64,000 nt of DNA, taken from assembly GCA_028753945.1 (NCBI GenBank), contig JAPNXP010000007.1, forward strand, positions 4,712,001-4,776,000, in the 5' to 3' direction. The DNA is from Hexactinellida sp. DTS-2022. Taxonomy: Eukaryota > Porifera > Hexactinellida. Made by a program: the position numbers and the translations under genes. The notes under the pieces were generated by a model. The model saw only the letters and a list, made by a program, of their open reading frames with translations, was not told the DNA's origin and made no database searches. Positions 20,877-32,716 of this stretch are shown here, piece by piece; within the stretch, counting starts at the first letter, position 1, and each line of letters opens with the position of its first letter.

Positions 20877-22520
20877 TATATGTATAATATTTACAGTCTC
20901 CCTCTATACAATTAGCTCTCACTAACAGTTCCTATAGACTCATTATCCACTTGAGTAGGCACTGCTCTGTTGATACCTCTCTGTCTTCTCTAGACTACAC
21001 TCTCAGCTGACTCCTCTCCTGTTTCCTCTCATTCATGTATTCTGAACTAACCAAGTGTTTTATTTGTTTGTTAATTGCCTTGAATTAAACTTATTTATCA
21101 TTGTCCCTATAACTTTATTTATCATCCAGAGTAAAGTAATTCTGCAACTGTAACAATACGTAACTCAATTGGTGGGAAATTGACCTTAGAAACAAGGAAT
21201 TACTTATTTTGGGTAACACCTTTTTTCAGAAAATTTCAGGCACTGGAAAAAAATCAAAATTCCTCTGCGATCTTGAGTTTTCATATTGAAAAGCTGTTTC
21301 CGATATTTAAGTAAGCACTAGAAACAGTTGAAATGTTTTGTACTATTCAGTACAAAAGGGCGTTAATAATTCCCACGGTGTCTAGTGTCTACTAATTGAC
21401 CTGTTACCATAGGCGTCACGAATAGTTTGGAATACACACAGGTTATGAGGAGTCCAGTGGTAATTAACAACAAGTTTATAATCATAATAGTGGATAGGAT
21501 ATGCTGGTAGATACACACTGGGAACGACATTAATATATTGTTCATTAGGAATAATGTTTCCTCACAAACTTTAATTCTTACATCCCACTTCGATTTGTTT
21601 ATAATCAATTTTTAAAAATACAGATATATATACGTAGGTTGTTTTCACTGAATTGTTAGATCAATTCCATGCAAATGACGGAATAGAAACGCATTCAAAA
21701 ATCTAAAATTACAGCTGTGCCAACAGCATATCTTTTGAGGGACTACATTTTTGTCATTGGTAAACAACCTAGCCTTTTAATATAGTTGAACGAGCTATCC
21801 TACAGCTTTAATAACTATTAATTAACTGATAATTAATAACAAATTAAGGATAGAATTAAATAGTTTTGAAACACATAATCGCAACGAGGGAGAATATCTA
21901 GTCACATTTTTGAGATGTGATAAAGTATGCGCAATAGGATTGCTAAGGGAACCAAAGGCCAGGCCCCTGTGGTCAGAGGCCCCTGGGCACAGGCCCCATA
22001 GGCCCGTCCGATAATCCGGCCCTGGCTAAGTGGGTTGTCCTGGGCTCAACTTACGATGCCCTAGGAATTTCCGGAAAATGTAGCATCCTCCAAGCTTGAG
22101 AAAGTATCAGGAAATACATTAACTAAAGGAATTAACTAAACTAAATTCATAATTGCATTATTCAGTCTATTTATTTGCTTTTTTATTGAAGAGTATCTGT
22201 CTTTCTTCAGGTAGGAATTGATTTGTCAAACACAAAGCATATGTCAATCTACTAAAGCAATATATATTCATCACGTAAATTTACTCTAGATATTGGAATT
22301 GTTTATTGGAACAAAATTGGAATTTCTTACCAATTTAGAATGAATAGATATTACTTTTGATAGATTTATTTAGAGAATGATTTAGTGAATAAATTTCAAA
22401 TTTACACTAAGAGAGATCCGCCACTATTCTTCTCAATTTAGCGCTCGTTTTCTGCTTTCCTGTTTTTGTTTTGAAAACATTTAAAGTTGAAAATTAAATT
22501 GGTGATGACGATTAAGTATA
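20877..22520. other. Intergenic AT-rich sequence with repeats
   Basis: Position 21760-21850 (CTTTTAATATAGTTGAACG) recurs at 30065-30150. Positions 21845-21925 are an inverted match to 11473-11560. A fragment of GGCCC-rich element (21950-22025) ends in ATAATCCGGCCCTG, the hAT-type terminus seen at 32934. No gene supported. Confidence 0.5.
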
Positions 22521-22737
22521 TACAGTCGAGTCCGCTTAATAGAGTCACCGGTTAATAGATTTCTCCGCTTAATGGGTAAAAATTTCACAGAATTTATAGG
22601 TCGGAATGACAGTTTGGCTTAAAATATTTTCGGTTAATAGATTTCTCTGCTTAATAGCCTCGTCAATTGAGGACTGGTCTCTACTTTCAAACAATTCCCT
22701 ATTCTGAGTAATCAGATTAAGATGAGTAGCATACATA

Positions 22738-22869
22738 CAGGGGCGTAGCTAGGGGGGGCGGGGGGGGGCGGACCGCCCCAAGCGGCACTATTAAGGGCGG
22801 CATAAAGCGGCATTAAATGTATCCGCCCCGGGCGGCATAGGTGCAAGCTAGGTGCAAGCTACGCCTCTG
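22738..22869. mobile_element. hAT-type MITE with 8-bp target duplication
   Basis: Ends CAGGGGCGTAGCTAGG and AGCTACGCCTCTG are inverted. The flanks CATACATA are exact on both sides (22730-22737, 22870-22877). The interior is rich in G-runs and GCGGCAT motifs. Confidence 0.88.
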
Positions 22870-22949
22870 CATACATAGACTTATAATTGATATTATCAGT
22901 ATCACTAGAGTCAATTCTCCATGCTACAAACTGCATTAACTGTTCTCTA

Positions 22950-23745
22950 TAAAAGTCAACTTCATCCTGAAAATATTACACCTTCTAAATCGGATAATTT
23001 TAGCTTTACGACGAAGTCTCATAAATCCTGTATCTCTGAGGAAATAGTACCGGATTATCGACCAGGAAATCTGCCTCGTCTTCCGTGTTGTCCTCATCAC
23101 AGTCGGGATTAGTTTTACACATTCGCTTACTAGATTGGAATTCATACCAAGCAGCAAGAAATGTTTCCTCTAATTCATCACGTCGTTGCATGTAGTGCTC
23201 AATTAAACCTTACAGAAGTATATCTACAGAATCCTGCTCCATACCCATTAGAACGGGTTTGGACTTGAGTATCCTAACCCGTTTATTAGCAGGATTGGTG
23301 TTAATGTAGACATTAGCTCTACTGCACTTAGAGAGAGGGAGACTGAGGAGATGATAAGAAACCTCCTGAGCTGATACCTCGCTACAGCTCTGAAACTTGT
23401 ATGCAATTCCCCTCAGTCTCTCTTTGATAGTGGCATTGCCTGCTTTCAGATGCATTAAGGCATCTCTCAACAACTTAGACATCCCACGCTGGGACTTTCG
23501 GATATACGAAATAACGTAAACAGCACAAGCACAAGCGTATGGATCCAATATGTATTGGAGATCCATATTAGCTTTCCAGAGAGATGAAGATAGTTCTTAT
23601 TATGAGCATTGATTCGTACCTCATTCAGATTTCGTTTCAGAAATATAGTTGGTCTATTATACAAGATCTCAATGCAGTTATGTATTGCTCTTCGGAATTT
23701 GACCCGACCCGACCGGCCGGTCGACCGATCATTCATAGCTAGCAA
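22950..23745 (-). pseudogene. Helitron replicase-helicase fragment
   Basis: Minus-strand frames match the region before the helicase of Helitron proteins. The NEVRIN...YN block (near 23620) leads to LDPYACA, YVISYIRKSQRGMSKLL and then SCSEVSAQEVSYHLLSLPLS with SR..VYINT (23566 down to 23210). A following acidic frame (23191-23006) may continue the protein. The frame is broken near 23570 and again near 23200. The block DPYACACAVY carries two extra residues compared with the usual DPYACAVY pattern. Neither the HUH motif nor the Walker motifs of the helicase are present, so only a fragment survives. Confidence 0.75.
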
Positions 23746-25946
23746 TAATTTATAAATAATAGAATAAGAATCTACTGTAGTGTCATGTCATATATTTAGG
23801 AATAAATATTATGGCCATAGACCATTTAAGGAAGCCTCCTTTAAGACTAAGCTCTCAAGGGCTATTGGAGTCAGATTCAATCAAAACAAATTATGATATT
23901 ATGAAATCGAATAGATCATATAGAGATCTCGACCGGCCGGTCAAGGTTCCGACCGGTACCCGACCCGACCCGACGGTTCCGTCTCTGATCAAAGAACACC
24001 ACATCTCTTGGTCTGGAAGTTAGGTTTATGGGAACCAACTCTTCTTTTGTTTTAATCCAGCTTTAATTCTTCAAACATGTCAGACAACAGCTGCAAAACC
24101 TTTCGACGTCTGCTTTCATGCCTCTCCAATAAAATTTGTCTCGCTGGAGAAGAGTGATTTTTCGACACCAAAATGTCCTTCGTTGTGCACTTCACGTAAT
24201 ATTTCTTGTCTCATCGCTGAAGGAACAATTATCTTGCGTCCCATATACAGTAGTCCATGTTCAATAGATATGCCAAAGCATTTTTTAAACTGGCTTTCCG
24301 AGATTGTTCCTGTTTCTCTAAGTTGTTTCATCCCCCCAAGCTATAAACGTGTCTCTCGAAATATTCTGTTTCATTCTTTATATCTTCGTCGATTTCTGAG
24401 TGGATCCTTGAGAGGCAGTCCGCGGCAAACATTATTCTTTCCTCTGACGAGTCGACCCTATAATTAAAAGTTTATAATTCCTGTACCCAACGCATAAATT
24501 TTCCCCGAGTATCTCTCTGCTTTCTTAACCATAATTTAAGGGTTGTAGTCAGATAGGAATGTTACACCTGGAGCTGCCTGTAGATACTTCTGGAACTTCC
24601 TCCTGGAAGCGACAAGTGCCCAAACTCTAATTCTCCAGCCGAATAGCTCTTTTGAGCTGGGGTGAGGTCGAAAGAAAAATACGAAATGGGCTTGAGGTTT
24701 CCTCATTTTTTTTCTGAGATAAAACGGTACCAACTGCAACGGATGAAGCATCTGTCTGTACTCTTTTCCAGTTAGGGTATGCTAAAACAACAGGGCTCTC
24801 AGTATGGTTTTTCTTCAGCGATTGATACGCTTTATCAGCTATGTTATCTCATTCCCATAATTGATCTTTTTGTATCAGGCTGTAGAGAGGCTCGGCCATT
24901 CGCGCATAAGTTATATAAGTTATATAAGTTATATAATATATATATATATATGATATATCCCGCACATGATCCCTGTAAAATTTACACAGTCCCAAAAATC
25001 TTTGTAATTCCTTTTTCCCATTAGGTGGTTGAGCATTGCGAACCTTCTCAAGAAGGTGCGGTGTTGGACAATGCACTCTGTTTGATATTATGCGCCTAGG
25101 AATTCTACTTTCTGATAACCAAAGTTACACTGTTCTAACCGAAGTTGGATGTTCGCCTTTTCTAAAGCCTGAAACACTGATTCTACATCTTCAAGGTGCT
25201 GTTAGAATGTAGCAGAATGAATGCAAATATCGTCTATGTAGGGATCGACGCGGTTGGCATCCTTAAAGGTGGTATCCATGAGACATTGATAACTAGACTG
25301 ACTATACACAAGGACAAATGGCATTCTATTCATTTCAAACAGCCCTTTGGAGCAAACGAAGGCCGTTTTGTGTCGACAAGTCTAATGTGGTGAAATATTC
25401 AGCTCCGCTTAGCCGATCCAAAATGTCTCCATGGTTGGGCATTGGGTAACTATCAGTCTGAGTCTCTCTATTCAAAGGACGGTAATCAACGACGAATCTT
25501 TTCGAGCCATCCCGTTTGCTGACTAACAGAACCCTACTCGCCCAGGGCGAGTCTGATGGCAGACAAATTCCATAACGGAGAATCTGCTCTATTTGTTCGT
25601 CGATTTCCTTCTCGATTTCTGGGCTTACAGGATATGGTATCTGTTTAATTGGTTGTGCATCTTTGGTAACGATCCGGTGTTTCATTCCAACGGCTGGACT
25701 GGGTTTCTTGGGATTGATAGCGAAGGTTTTTAGGTATTTGTTCAGCAGTACTTCCGTTAATAATCGCTCTTGTTGGGACAATTTCACATCAATGTTGAAG
25801 TGCGGGTGGGAATCCGGGATCGATTGATCTGAGTCTGAGTTTTATAAGGTAGCTACACTTGCTCGTGATAGTGGTTTGCCTCCTTCAACAATCACATGTG
25901 GAGTCTTCCAAACTTGACCCAGACGTACTTGATTCTTGAACCAACA

Positions 25947-26344
25947 TACTTGCCAACCTATAGTAAATATTTGGCGGGACGGAGGAATTAATTTTGGCGG
26001 GACATAAGGAAGTTTGGCGGGACAAAGAACATTAGTACATAAATAAGTGAAGTAGTGTTACTATTTGTACGGATGTCCTAGTAATTGTAATAATTTTATT
26101 ATCTCAACGGAAGGAACCTTGCTCCAATTGCATAAAACGAGACGTCCCGTCAAAAAAACGGGACGCTAGTCAATTATACAGATTTATTACCTAATTGGAA
26201 GAAGCAATGCTCAGATCTTTATATTTTATTGTTATTGTCACAAAAATGAAATACAGGGTACAAAAAGCGGGACAAACGTGTCTAAAAGCGGGACGCGGGA
26301 CAATTCACAAAATCTTTGCCAAAAATCGGGACTGTTGGCAAGTA
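25947..26344. mobile_element. TIR element inside gypsy remnant (TACTTGCCAACC ends)
   Basis: Ends TACTTGCCAACCTATAG and CTGTTGGCAAGTA are inverted. The interior carries many GGCGGGAC/AAAGCGGGAC motifs in both halves. It interrupts the gypsy protease-RT interval. No target duplication beyond TA is evident. Confidence 0.65.
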
Positions 26345-26540
26345 TGGACCAATTGAACTCAGTCGTGCCAAATTTCTTCAGGAAATTTCGTCCTAATATG
26401 CAGGTGGGCTCGGTTTCGGAAAGAACTTCGAAGGTGTGTTCTATCACTTGATCGTCGCCTAAGTCGACTACTAGTGTGATGACGGGCTGACAGGAGTGCA
26501 CTAGAGGGATCCTAGTGTAGGTGGGTTGTGCTTAGTACCT

Positions 26541-26558
26541 GTGATAGGACGAAACCAC
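26541..26558 (+). ncRNA. Hammerhead remnant in unit B (deleted core)
   Basis: Only the 3' strand of helix II, GAAA and CCAC remain (ATAGGACGAAACCAC). The CTGATGA, helix I and cleavage site are gone. The junction lies where GTGGTAGG and GTGATAGG resemble each other in the full unit, suggesting deletion by microhomology. Confidence 0.8.
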
Positions 26559-26821
26559 TTCCACTAAGTAAGAGATCCCAAACCTTATGATGTGGTGGTA
26601 AGACCTTGCAGGCTTTGAGGGCTTGAGGCAGGTGCTGCAAGCATTGCAGGCTTGGCACCGAAGTGGTCAGCCCAGGTACCTATGGAAGGGAACCTGATGT
26701 GATGACGGGCTGACAGGAGTGCACTAGAGGGATCCTAGTGTAGGTGGGTTGTGCTTAGTACCTGTGGTAGGAGAACGGCATGGCTCACTGGTAACTAGAA
26801 CTGGAGTAGACCAGTTGTAGT

Positions 26822-26871
26822 GTGGTCGAGGATTACCCTCCTGATGAGTCCTTGTGATAGGACGAAACCAC
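26822..26871 (+). ncRNA. Hammerhead ribozyme in unit C
   Basis: The core is as in unit A: GTGG, U, cleavage C at 26827, CTGATGA (26841-26847), helix II GTCCT-TGTGAT-AGGAC, GAAA and CCAC. Helix I is GAGGA-TTA-CCCTC, with one A-C mismatch next to the triloop compared with unit A. Conserved core residues are otherwise intact. Confidence 0.85.
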
Positions 26872-26904
26872 TTCCACCACATGTCGTATCCCGGTGGGTG
26901 TGAG

Positions 26905-27985
26905 CATGGCCTACTTAATATACGGCTATATATGTCGCCGAGAAGGCCATAAAATAAAGAGGCCAGTTTCTAATTTTTAAAATGGAGAATTGATCTTTAT
27001 TCGAATAATTAGCAATGATATAGCTGAAAAGTGTATTATAACTATATAGGAATATGGTATCCAGGTATACATAGCACCCTCCAGAATTGTGATATGTCAT
27101 CATCTGATGACGTTATGGTTATTTTGGTTGCGAATTATCTTGTTTTTCTAGCATACTTTTAACATAGTTAAACGCGTTATAAATGTTCAAAATTGGAACA
27201 TGGTTATACCCAGAAGTAGTAGAATAAAATATATCGAAATTATAAATGGAATGTTGACACATTCCTCGGTTGCCATGGAAAATGTATATTTCCTAAAATG
27301 TGCCATAACTCAAAAACTATGAATGTTATGTAAACTAGGCTAGTACTGATCTGTCCGGAATAGGTAACTTACTATTCATCGATAATACATTTTCTATGCC
27401 TAACTTCAATAATCTTTGAGATAGTGAGTCATTACCTAATAATGAATTAAGTGTTAATTATCTCATTATCTCAAAAATTAGTGAAGTTAGATATATAAAA
27501 TGTATTATCGATGAATAGGAAGTTACCTATTCCGGACAGATCAGTACCAGACTAGTTTACACAACATTCATAGTTTTTGAGTTATGGCACATTTTAGGAA
27601 ATATACATTTTCCATGGCAACCGAGGAATGTGTCAACATTCCATTTATAATTTCGATATATTTTATTCTACTACTTCTGGGTATAAACATGTTCCAATTT
27701 TGAACATTTATAACGCGTTTAACTATGTTAAAAGTATGCTAGAAAAACAAGATAATTCGCAACCAAACTAACCATAACGTCATCAGATGATGACATATCA
27801 CAATTCTGGAGGGTGCTATGTATACCTGGATACCATATTCCTATATAGTTATAATACACTTTTCAGCTCTATCATTGCTAATTAATCGAATAAAGATCAA
27901 TTCTCCATTTTGAAAATTAGAAACTGGCCTCTTTGTTTTATGGCCTTCTCGGCGACATATATAGCCGTATATTAAGTAGGCCATG
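26905..27985. mobile_element. Near-perfect 1.08-kb palindromic (foldback) element
   Basis: The left arm from CATGGCCTACTTAATATACG and the right arm ending CGTATATTAAGTAGGCCATG are reverse complements over roughly 500 bp each with few mismatches, around a short loop near 27440. The element is flanked by GTGTGAG on both sides (26898-26904, 27986-27992), a 7-bp duplication of ribozyme-repeat sequence. The terminal sequence is shared with the element at 42754-43535. It has no coding capacity. Confidence 0.9.
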
Positions 27986-28189
27986 GTGTGAGATACATTT
28001 ACGGTGTCTCATGCTCACCACACTAGTTTAAGGCTACCTATCAACTTTTACTGGTTCGTGAGACAGGGCATAGAGTTCGATTTCTCCGACTTCCATATAT
28101 TGATCAAATCTCATATCGCGTAATTTTCCTACATCAATAACAGAAGGTCCAGCACTGTAAACCTCTTAACTTCTATGATGCATTGTTTA

Positions 28190-28575
28190 TTTATTACACT
28201 TATATTGGCTTCCTATAATATGAGTAAAAGCCCCTCACAGACGGGATGGGAGTGTGCTCCTTCTGATTGCAGAATTTGCACTTCCCCAATGTTTAATTTA
28301 ACTAGAATTTCAATATTCAAATTACATTTCATCTTAGTGTAGTTTAATTTAATTAATGTTTGAATTGTGAAGACTTCAAATGTTTAAATTAATTAAAGAT
28401 TAATTATTACAAATAGAAATTCGGAATACGTGTAAAGTATTTACGTGACTATTTTTAATAATAGAATTGACATCATCATCATCAACTTGTAAAATGTTCC
28501 AACTTCCAAGTGTTTTCATTGTATAAAACACATATTCACTTACAAACCAATCAATAACAGTCATTATCTAGCAAG
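28190..28575. other. AT-rich intergenic, nothing recognised
   Basis: Between the gypsy remnant and the next TIR element no domain, RNA or repeat unit could be identified. Confidence 0.4.
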
Positions 28576-28581
28576 ATAGTA

Positions 28582-29091
28582 GGCTTGTCACGAAAAAATT
28601 GGTCCGGGCCTGCCATAAATGGTCCTAGCTTGCTAAAATAAGTCCGGCCTAAACTTTTGTTAGATCGCATTGTTAGATCGCACTAAAGTTGCTATAACAG
28701 ACCTCTCACTAGTGCGAAATTGTATAGGATAATCAATTATTAAATTGAAAATGTATCTTTTTCTAATTGTCTACTATGGTTTAGGGGGAAAAGGAGTCCC
28801 TTGTAAGTATGAAGGCATGAATAATAGTGAAAAGAATTGGTTTTGTAATTGTGTATTATTGATTATTGTGAAAACATTTGCATCTCTATGTATTCTTGTG
28901 TTGATAAATGATAAAAAGCTCTATAATTATTGTCTTGGAATGGCTGCCAAAACTGGCCCGGCGGAGACCACCTTTGGCCAATGGGGACCGCCTTTGGCGA
29001 CCAAAACTAGTCCGACCGGACCATTTATGGCCAGCCAAAATTGGTCCGGCAGGACCACTTTTGACCCGGACCAATTTTGGCGTGACAGGCT
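28582..29091. mobile_element. TIR element with GGTCCGG-rich arms
   Basis: Ends GGCTTGTCACGAAAAAATTGG and CCAATTTTGGCGTGACAGGC are inverted. Sub-terminal regions contain repeated GGTCCGG/CCGGACC and TGGCCA motifs. The 117-codon frame across it has no domain and is explained by the repeats. Unclassified DNA element. Confidence 0.65.
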
Positions 29092-29884
29092 TATGTAATA
29101 TGTTCTATAGTATTCAGTATACTATAGAGTAATTACAATATGGAGAAGATGCTGATTTACTTAAAAAAACGTTAATAAAACGTAGAAATGATTAGCGACC
29201 TAATAATTTTAATTTATATATAGAAAGAACATCCTTAGGAGAATACAACCTCTATATTTTCAATAACTAATTCGAATTATTAAAGAGTCACTGGATCAGA
29301 ATATAAATTTCGATATAACTGACGAACAAAAGCGAAATTGAGAAATCAGGGCTTCGAGGTGATCATCTTCAGGAAATTCTATACCTCCTGTCCAAATTTT
29401 AAATCTCTATCACCAATGGTTTAGTCAGACCATCGCGTACGGCCGGCCAGCCGGCCGGCCGGAAGTCCGACAGAGGTAAATTCAATAGTGTGCACTTATA
29501 GTATAAAACTATAGTAGGACCCTACTATAACGTTTTTACTAGAAGAAGCACACTAACAATGGAATTACGTATGTAATTTCTAACCTAGGATTTCTACTAG
29601 AAAATATTTTTGAAATTAAGTAATAGTATAAGATTTTGGTTCTGCCTAACGATGAGATTTATTGGTCCGTAGATCCTCCACAGAACAGAGTTTTATTAAC
29701 TAATAACTGAAATTTCAGGATAGGTGTCTCATGAGTTATGTTCCTTATTTGCTATCAATTAAATTAAATAATTCACTAATCCACAGCGCCTGCAGAATGA
29801 ATTGTTTATGGTGAGATGCATAAAATATAAAATGTTTATTATTACTATCAATTAAAAAAATATTTTGGAAGCCTGGTTGTAATC

Positions 29885-29965
29885 TCTGCATAATAATGGT
29901 TTAATGGTGAGATAAGACCGCGAAGCTGACTTATTCTCACCATTAAACTATTATTATGCAGGAAT
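29885..29965. repeat. Imperfect hairpin
   Basis: CTGCATAATAATGGTTTAATGG and its inverted counterpart ending TTATTATGCAG enclose a short GACCGCGAAGC loop. It could form a stem of about 30 bp. Probably a tiny MITE. Confidence 0.6.
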
Positions 29966-30064
29966 TAAATCCAGAGTTAGTAAATTACTTTGCAATACAA
30001 TTAACTGCAATATAAATTGCGTATAATTTACCAATCGCAGGTTTCAATTTATTTGAGCTAACAA

Positions 30065-30400
30065 CTTAACCTTTTAATATAGTTGAACGAGCTATCCTAC
30101 AGCTTTAATAACTATTAATTAACTGATAATTAATAGCAAATTAATAATGAGAATAACTTACATAACATAATTTCCCAAACAAATTACATTAACTATTCAT
30201 AACCCAGAATGAATTTAGGTGCGTTTTAAGTAATAATGTGTAATTATATATCCATACTTATATATTATTAATAATTTAATATTATTGTTTTTTGATGAGG
30301 GAAAGGCCACGAAGCGCCCGTTAATTCTGTCGAATAGTGCACAACACGAACGAACAAAAGTCGCGAAGCGACCGAGACCGGAGGGCTCGTTATACGTATA
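30065..30400. repeat. Dispersed repeat fragments
   Basis: Positions 30065-30150 repeat 21775-21850. Positions 30295-30390 are an inverted head of the 10255 family (GCGACCGAGACCGGAGGGC). No gene. Confidence 0.6.
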
Positions 30401-30703
30401 TACGTATACAGCCTTGTATTTAATAATGGACTAATTTGAAATATGATACAATATATTAGACATCAATCCTACAAATTAGTAGGTATTAGTAGGTATTAGT
30501 AGGTATATACACAAATCAAATGAATATATTTGAAGTGTATCACAAAAGTTAACTATTATTGTGTAAATGATTGTAAAGGGTATTCTCTATTTACTAGGAC
30601 TAGGACTCTTCTGCTTAATTCAGAAAAGCATTTCTAATGGTTGGTTCTTTAAATTCCAAGTTATAATCAAATATGTACATATCTTAAACACACTAGATAC
30701 ATA

Positions 30704-31004
30704 CAGTAGTCTAGACCTCGTTAATACGACCACCAATGGGCGGTAAAATTTGCTCGCTTTTTCCGGAGTTCGTATTAATCGGAGTAATACCCATTGAATA
30801 GTCATTGTATCAGGGACGGCGGAAGCAATTATAAAGTGGTCAGGCCATGCCTTGACCGGCCTAACTAGTGACGTAGAGTGGTCAGGCTATCGGCCTGGCC
30901 ACTTGATAAAAGTGGCCTGACCGCTTCCGCCGCCCCTGGTAGGGAGCTGATTTTGTGGAACTGTTCGTTCGTATTACCGTGTTCGTACTAATGTGGTTCT
31001 ACTG
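30704..31004. mobile_element. pogo/Tigger-like MITE carrying a nested MITE
   Basis: The outer ends CAGTAGTCTAGACCTCGTTA and AATGTGGTTCTACTG are TA-flanked and match the 7146/12468 family. At 30811-30938 a second element (CAGGGACGGCGGAAGC ... GCTTCCGCCGCCCCTG) interrupts the conserved ATTGTAGGGACCTG stretch of the outer element. The inner one is a relative of 13248-13338. Confidence 0.75.
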
Positions 31005-32264
31005 TATACACTAAACCCCTGAATAAACTGTCCGGCGCTTATTATTTTCGTTTATGAGAAAACCCTGACGTGCCCTAAATTTGAGAAATAGGACACATTT
31101 GACTAATAACTTTCGTTAATTAAGTGCCTAAAATTGATAATTTTCACAAAAGTGTTCCATGATGTATTGTCTATTTTCATATAAAGTTATATAATCGAGT
31201 CAAATTTGAAAAAGTTATTAAGGAAAAGCTTACCGTTTGATGTTATACTCACAATATTCCAAATTTAAGCTTTTCTAGGTAGTATGGACTTTTCAATCAA
31301 TTACGGACAAACATCCAAACACACAACAATTGTGCTTTTAATATATAGATAGATAGATTCCGCTTTTTATTTCATTGCTGCTAGTTTTTTCCTCATCCCA
31401 ACCATGAATATGTATTTTCTTTTTCCAACAATTGCATAATATTGCGTTAATATGTTTGTAATCACCTCTCTTAACATTGTAAGTTATTACTTTCTCCCAC
31501 TTTCTTCTGTTATCAACTTATCATTGTAATTCCGTCTTCTGCCAGCATGTGCCCCTACCTGATCAGTCTAAATGGAAGTTGATATATCTTATGATTGGAA
31601 GAATTGTAAATATTTGACCTGCTATTTCAATGTTTTGACCCACCCTATGTTCGAATGAAAGAGGATTAATAAAAATTGACCAAATTATGAAAATCGAAAG
31701 TGGAAAAAAAAGTGGGGTTTCCTGCTCTTAGTAATATTTTATTTGTTTACTTTAAACATAATCATCCTAGTAGGTTTGTATTTTGGTAATACAAGTATAA
31801 ATAAATGTTATGGGCAATATGAGAAATTGGGCATTTTGCATAATGCCCAGGCAATATGCATAATGCTGGTTTTGTAGCAATTTGCAAACTCTTTAGGCAT
31901 TTGCAAGATGTCTCCTTCGTTGGGCAATTTGCATAATGCCATCATACCAACCAGACAATTTGCATAATGTCCAGCAATATGCATTATGTCCAAGCAATTT
32001 ACATAATGTCCAGCAATATGCATAATTCTGTCACACCAAATTGGCAATATGCAATTGATACTTGTTACATTCTGACACAATGACAAAACTTTGCATATTG
32101 CTGGCAGCTGGTCATTTTGAAAATTGTCTGGACATTATGCATATGGCTGTACATTATGCAAATTGTCTGGACATTATGCATATTGCTGGCAGGGCCGAAT
32201 TAAGGTCTTCGTAGGCCCTAGGCACTTTGAGGATACCAGGTAGCAATAAAGCCCAAAATTTAAG

Positions 32265-32529
32265 TACCGTATTGCCTTGAATAGTAGCCGGGGCGATTAT
32301 TGATTTCAAGCCCCATTTAGGCCCAAGAAAATGTTATGATTTTCGAGAATGGCGAATATTTGTGGAATATAATCATTTGAGAGAGTCAATAATTGTAGGG
32401 AGGCGATTATTTGATATCAACGGTTATTCTAGGCGGTGTCAAAAAATAATTAGGACCTATTTTGGGGGGGCGATTATTCAAGGGGGGCGATTATTCGAGG
32501 GGGGGGCTACTATTCAAGGAAATACGGTA
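32265..32529. mobile_element. TA-flanked MITE, TACCGTATTGCCTTG termini
   Basis: Ends TACCGTATTGCCTTGAATAG and CTATTCAAGGAAATACGGTA are inverted. The internal arms carry GGGGCGATTATT motifs in both halves. A partial relative lies at 11228-11300. The open frames across it are by-products of the repeat. Confidence 0.8.
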
Positions 32530-32716
32530 TGCCCAAAAATTTTCGTTCGTTATTCCCAAATTCCCCAAATTTGTTATTGGTAACACCAATTTGTTAACCG
32601 AAACAATAAGAATTTATAATATATCGGCTATTATGTCAGGTTATCTCCGAGCAGTAAACCGTCAACATTATTTCATCTAATATTGATTTTCTTTTTAGTT
32701 TGTTAATCCTGTTAGT

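Larger units (their letters stand above)
26476..28021 (+). mobile_element. Head-to-tail pair of hammerhead-ribozyme repeats (units B and C)
   Basis: Unit B (26476-26698) and unit C (26699-26904 plus 27986-28021) both begin GTGATGACGGGCTGACAGG. The pair is flanked by ACTAGT on both sides (26470-26475, 28022-28027), a 6-bp target duplication in the gypsy protease frame. Unit B has lost the segment between ACCTGTG and ATAGGACGAAAC, leaving only the 3' part of the ribozyme, but carries about 120 bp (26560-26690, GTAAGACCTTGCAGGC...) not seen in units A and C. Unit C has a full ribozyme and is split by a palindromic element. It has no ORF. Tandem units with a hammerhead and target duplication resemble retrozymes. 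Confidence 0.8.
24050..28180 (-). pseudogene. Degraded Ty3/gypsy retrotransposon pol
   Basis: Fragments appear on the minus strand in the order PR, RT, RNase H, integrase. Protease remnants lie at about 28160-28030 (AGPSVIDVGKL after a lost active-site triad) and 26501-26340 (ILGRNFLKKFG). RT is at 25787-25335 (RVLLVSKRDGSKRFVVDYRPL, YFTTLDL) and continues at 25076-24849 (LQRFLGLCKFYRDHV). RNase H traces lie at 24770-24536. An integrase zinc-finger region is at 24331-24100 (REVHNEGHFGVEKS). Frameshifts, stops and an AT microsatellite (24900-24950) break it. Two insertions split it: 25947-26344, and the ribozyme repeat at 26476-28021. LTRs were not recognised. Confidence 0.88.

Noticed and set aside
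28745-29098. 117-codon ORF with a signal-peptide-like start (MKMYLFLIVYYGL), possible first exon of the lectin/FN3 gene
   Set aside because: It lies inside the TIR element 28582-29091 and its C-terminal half is encoded by the GGTCCGG repeats; no donor in a suitable phase was seen.
31808-32086. 92-codon ORF rich in Cys, His and Met
   Set aside because: It is produced by the tandem GCATAATGTCC repeat and has no independent evidence.
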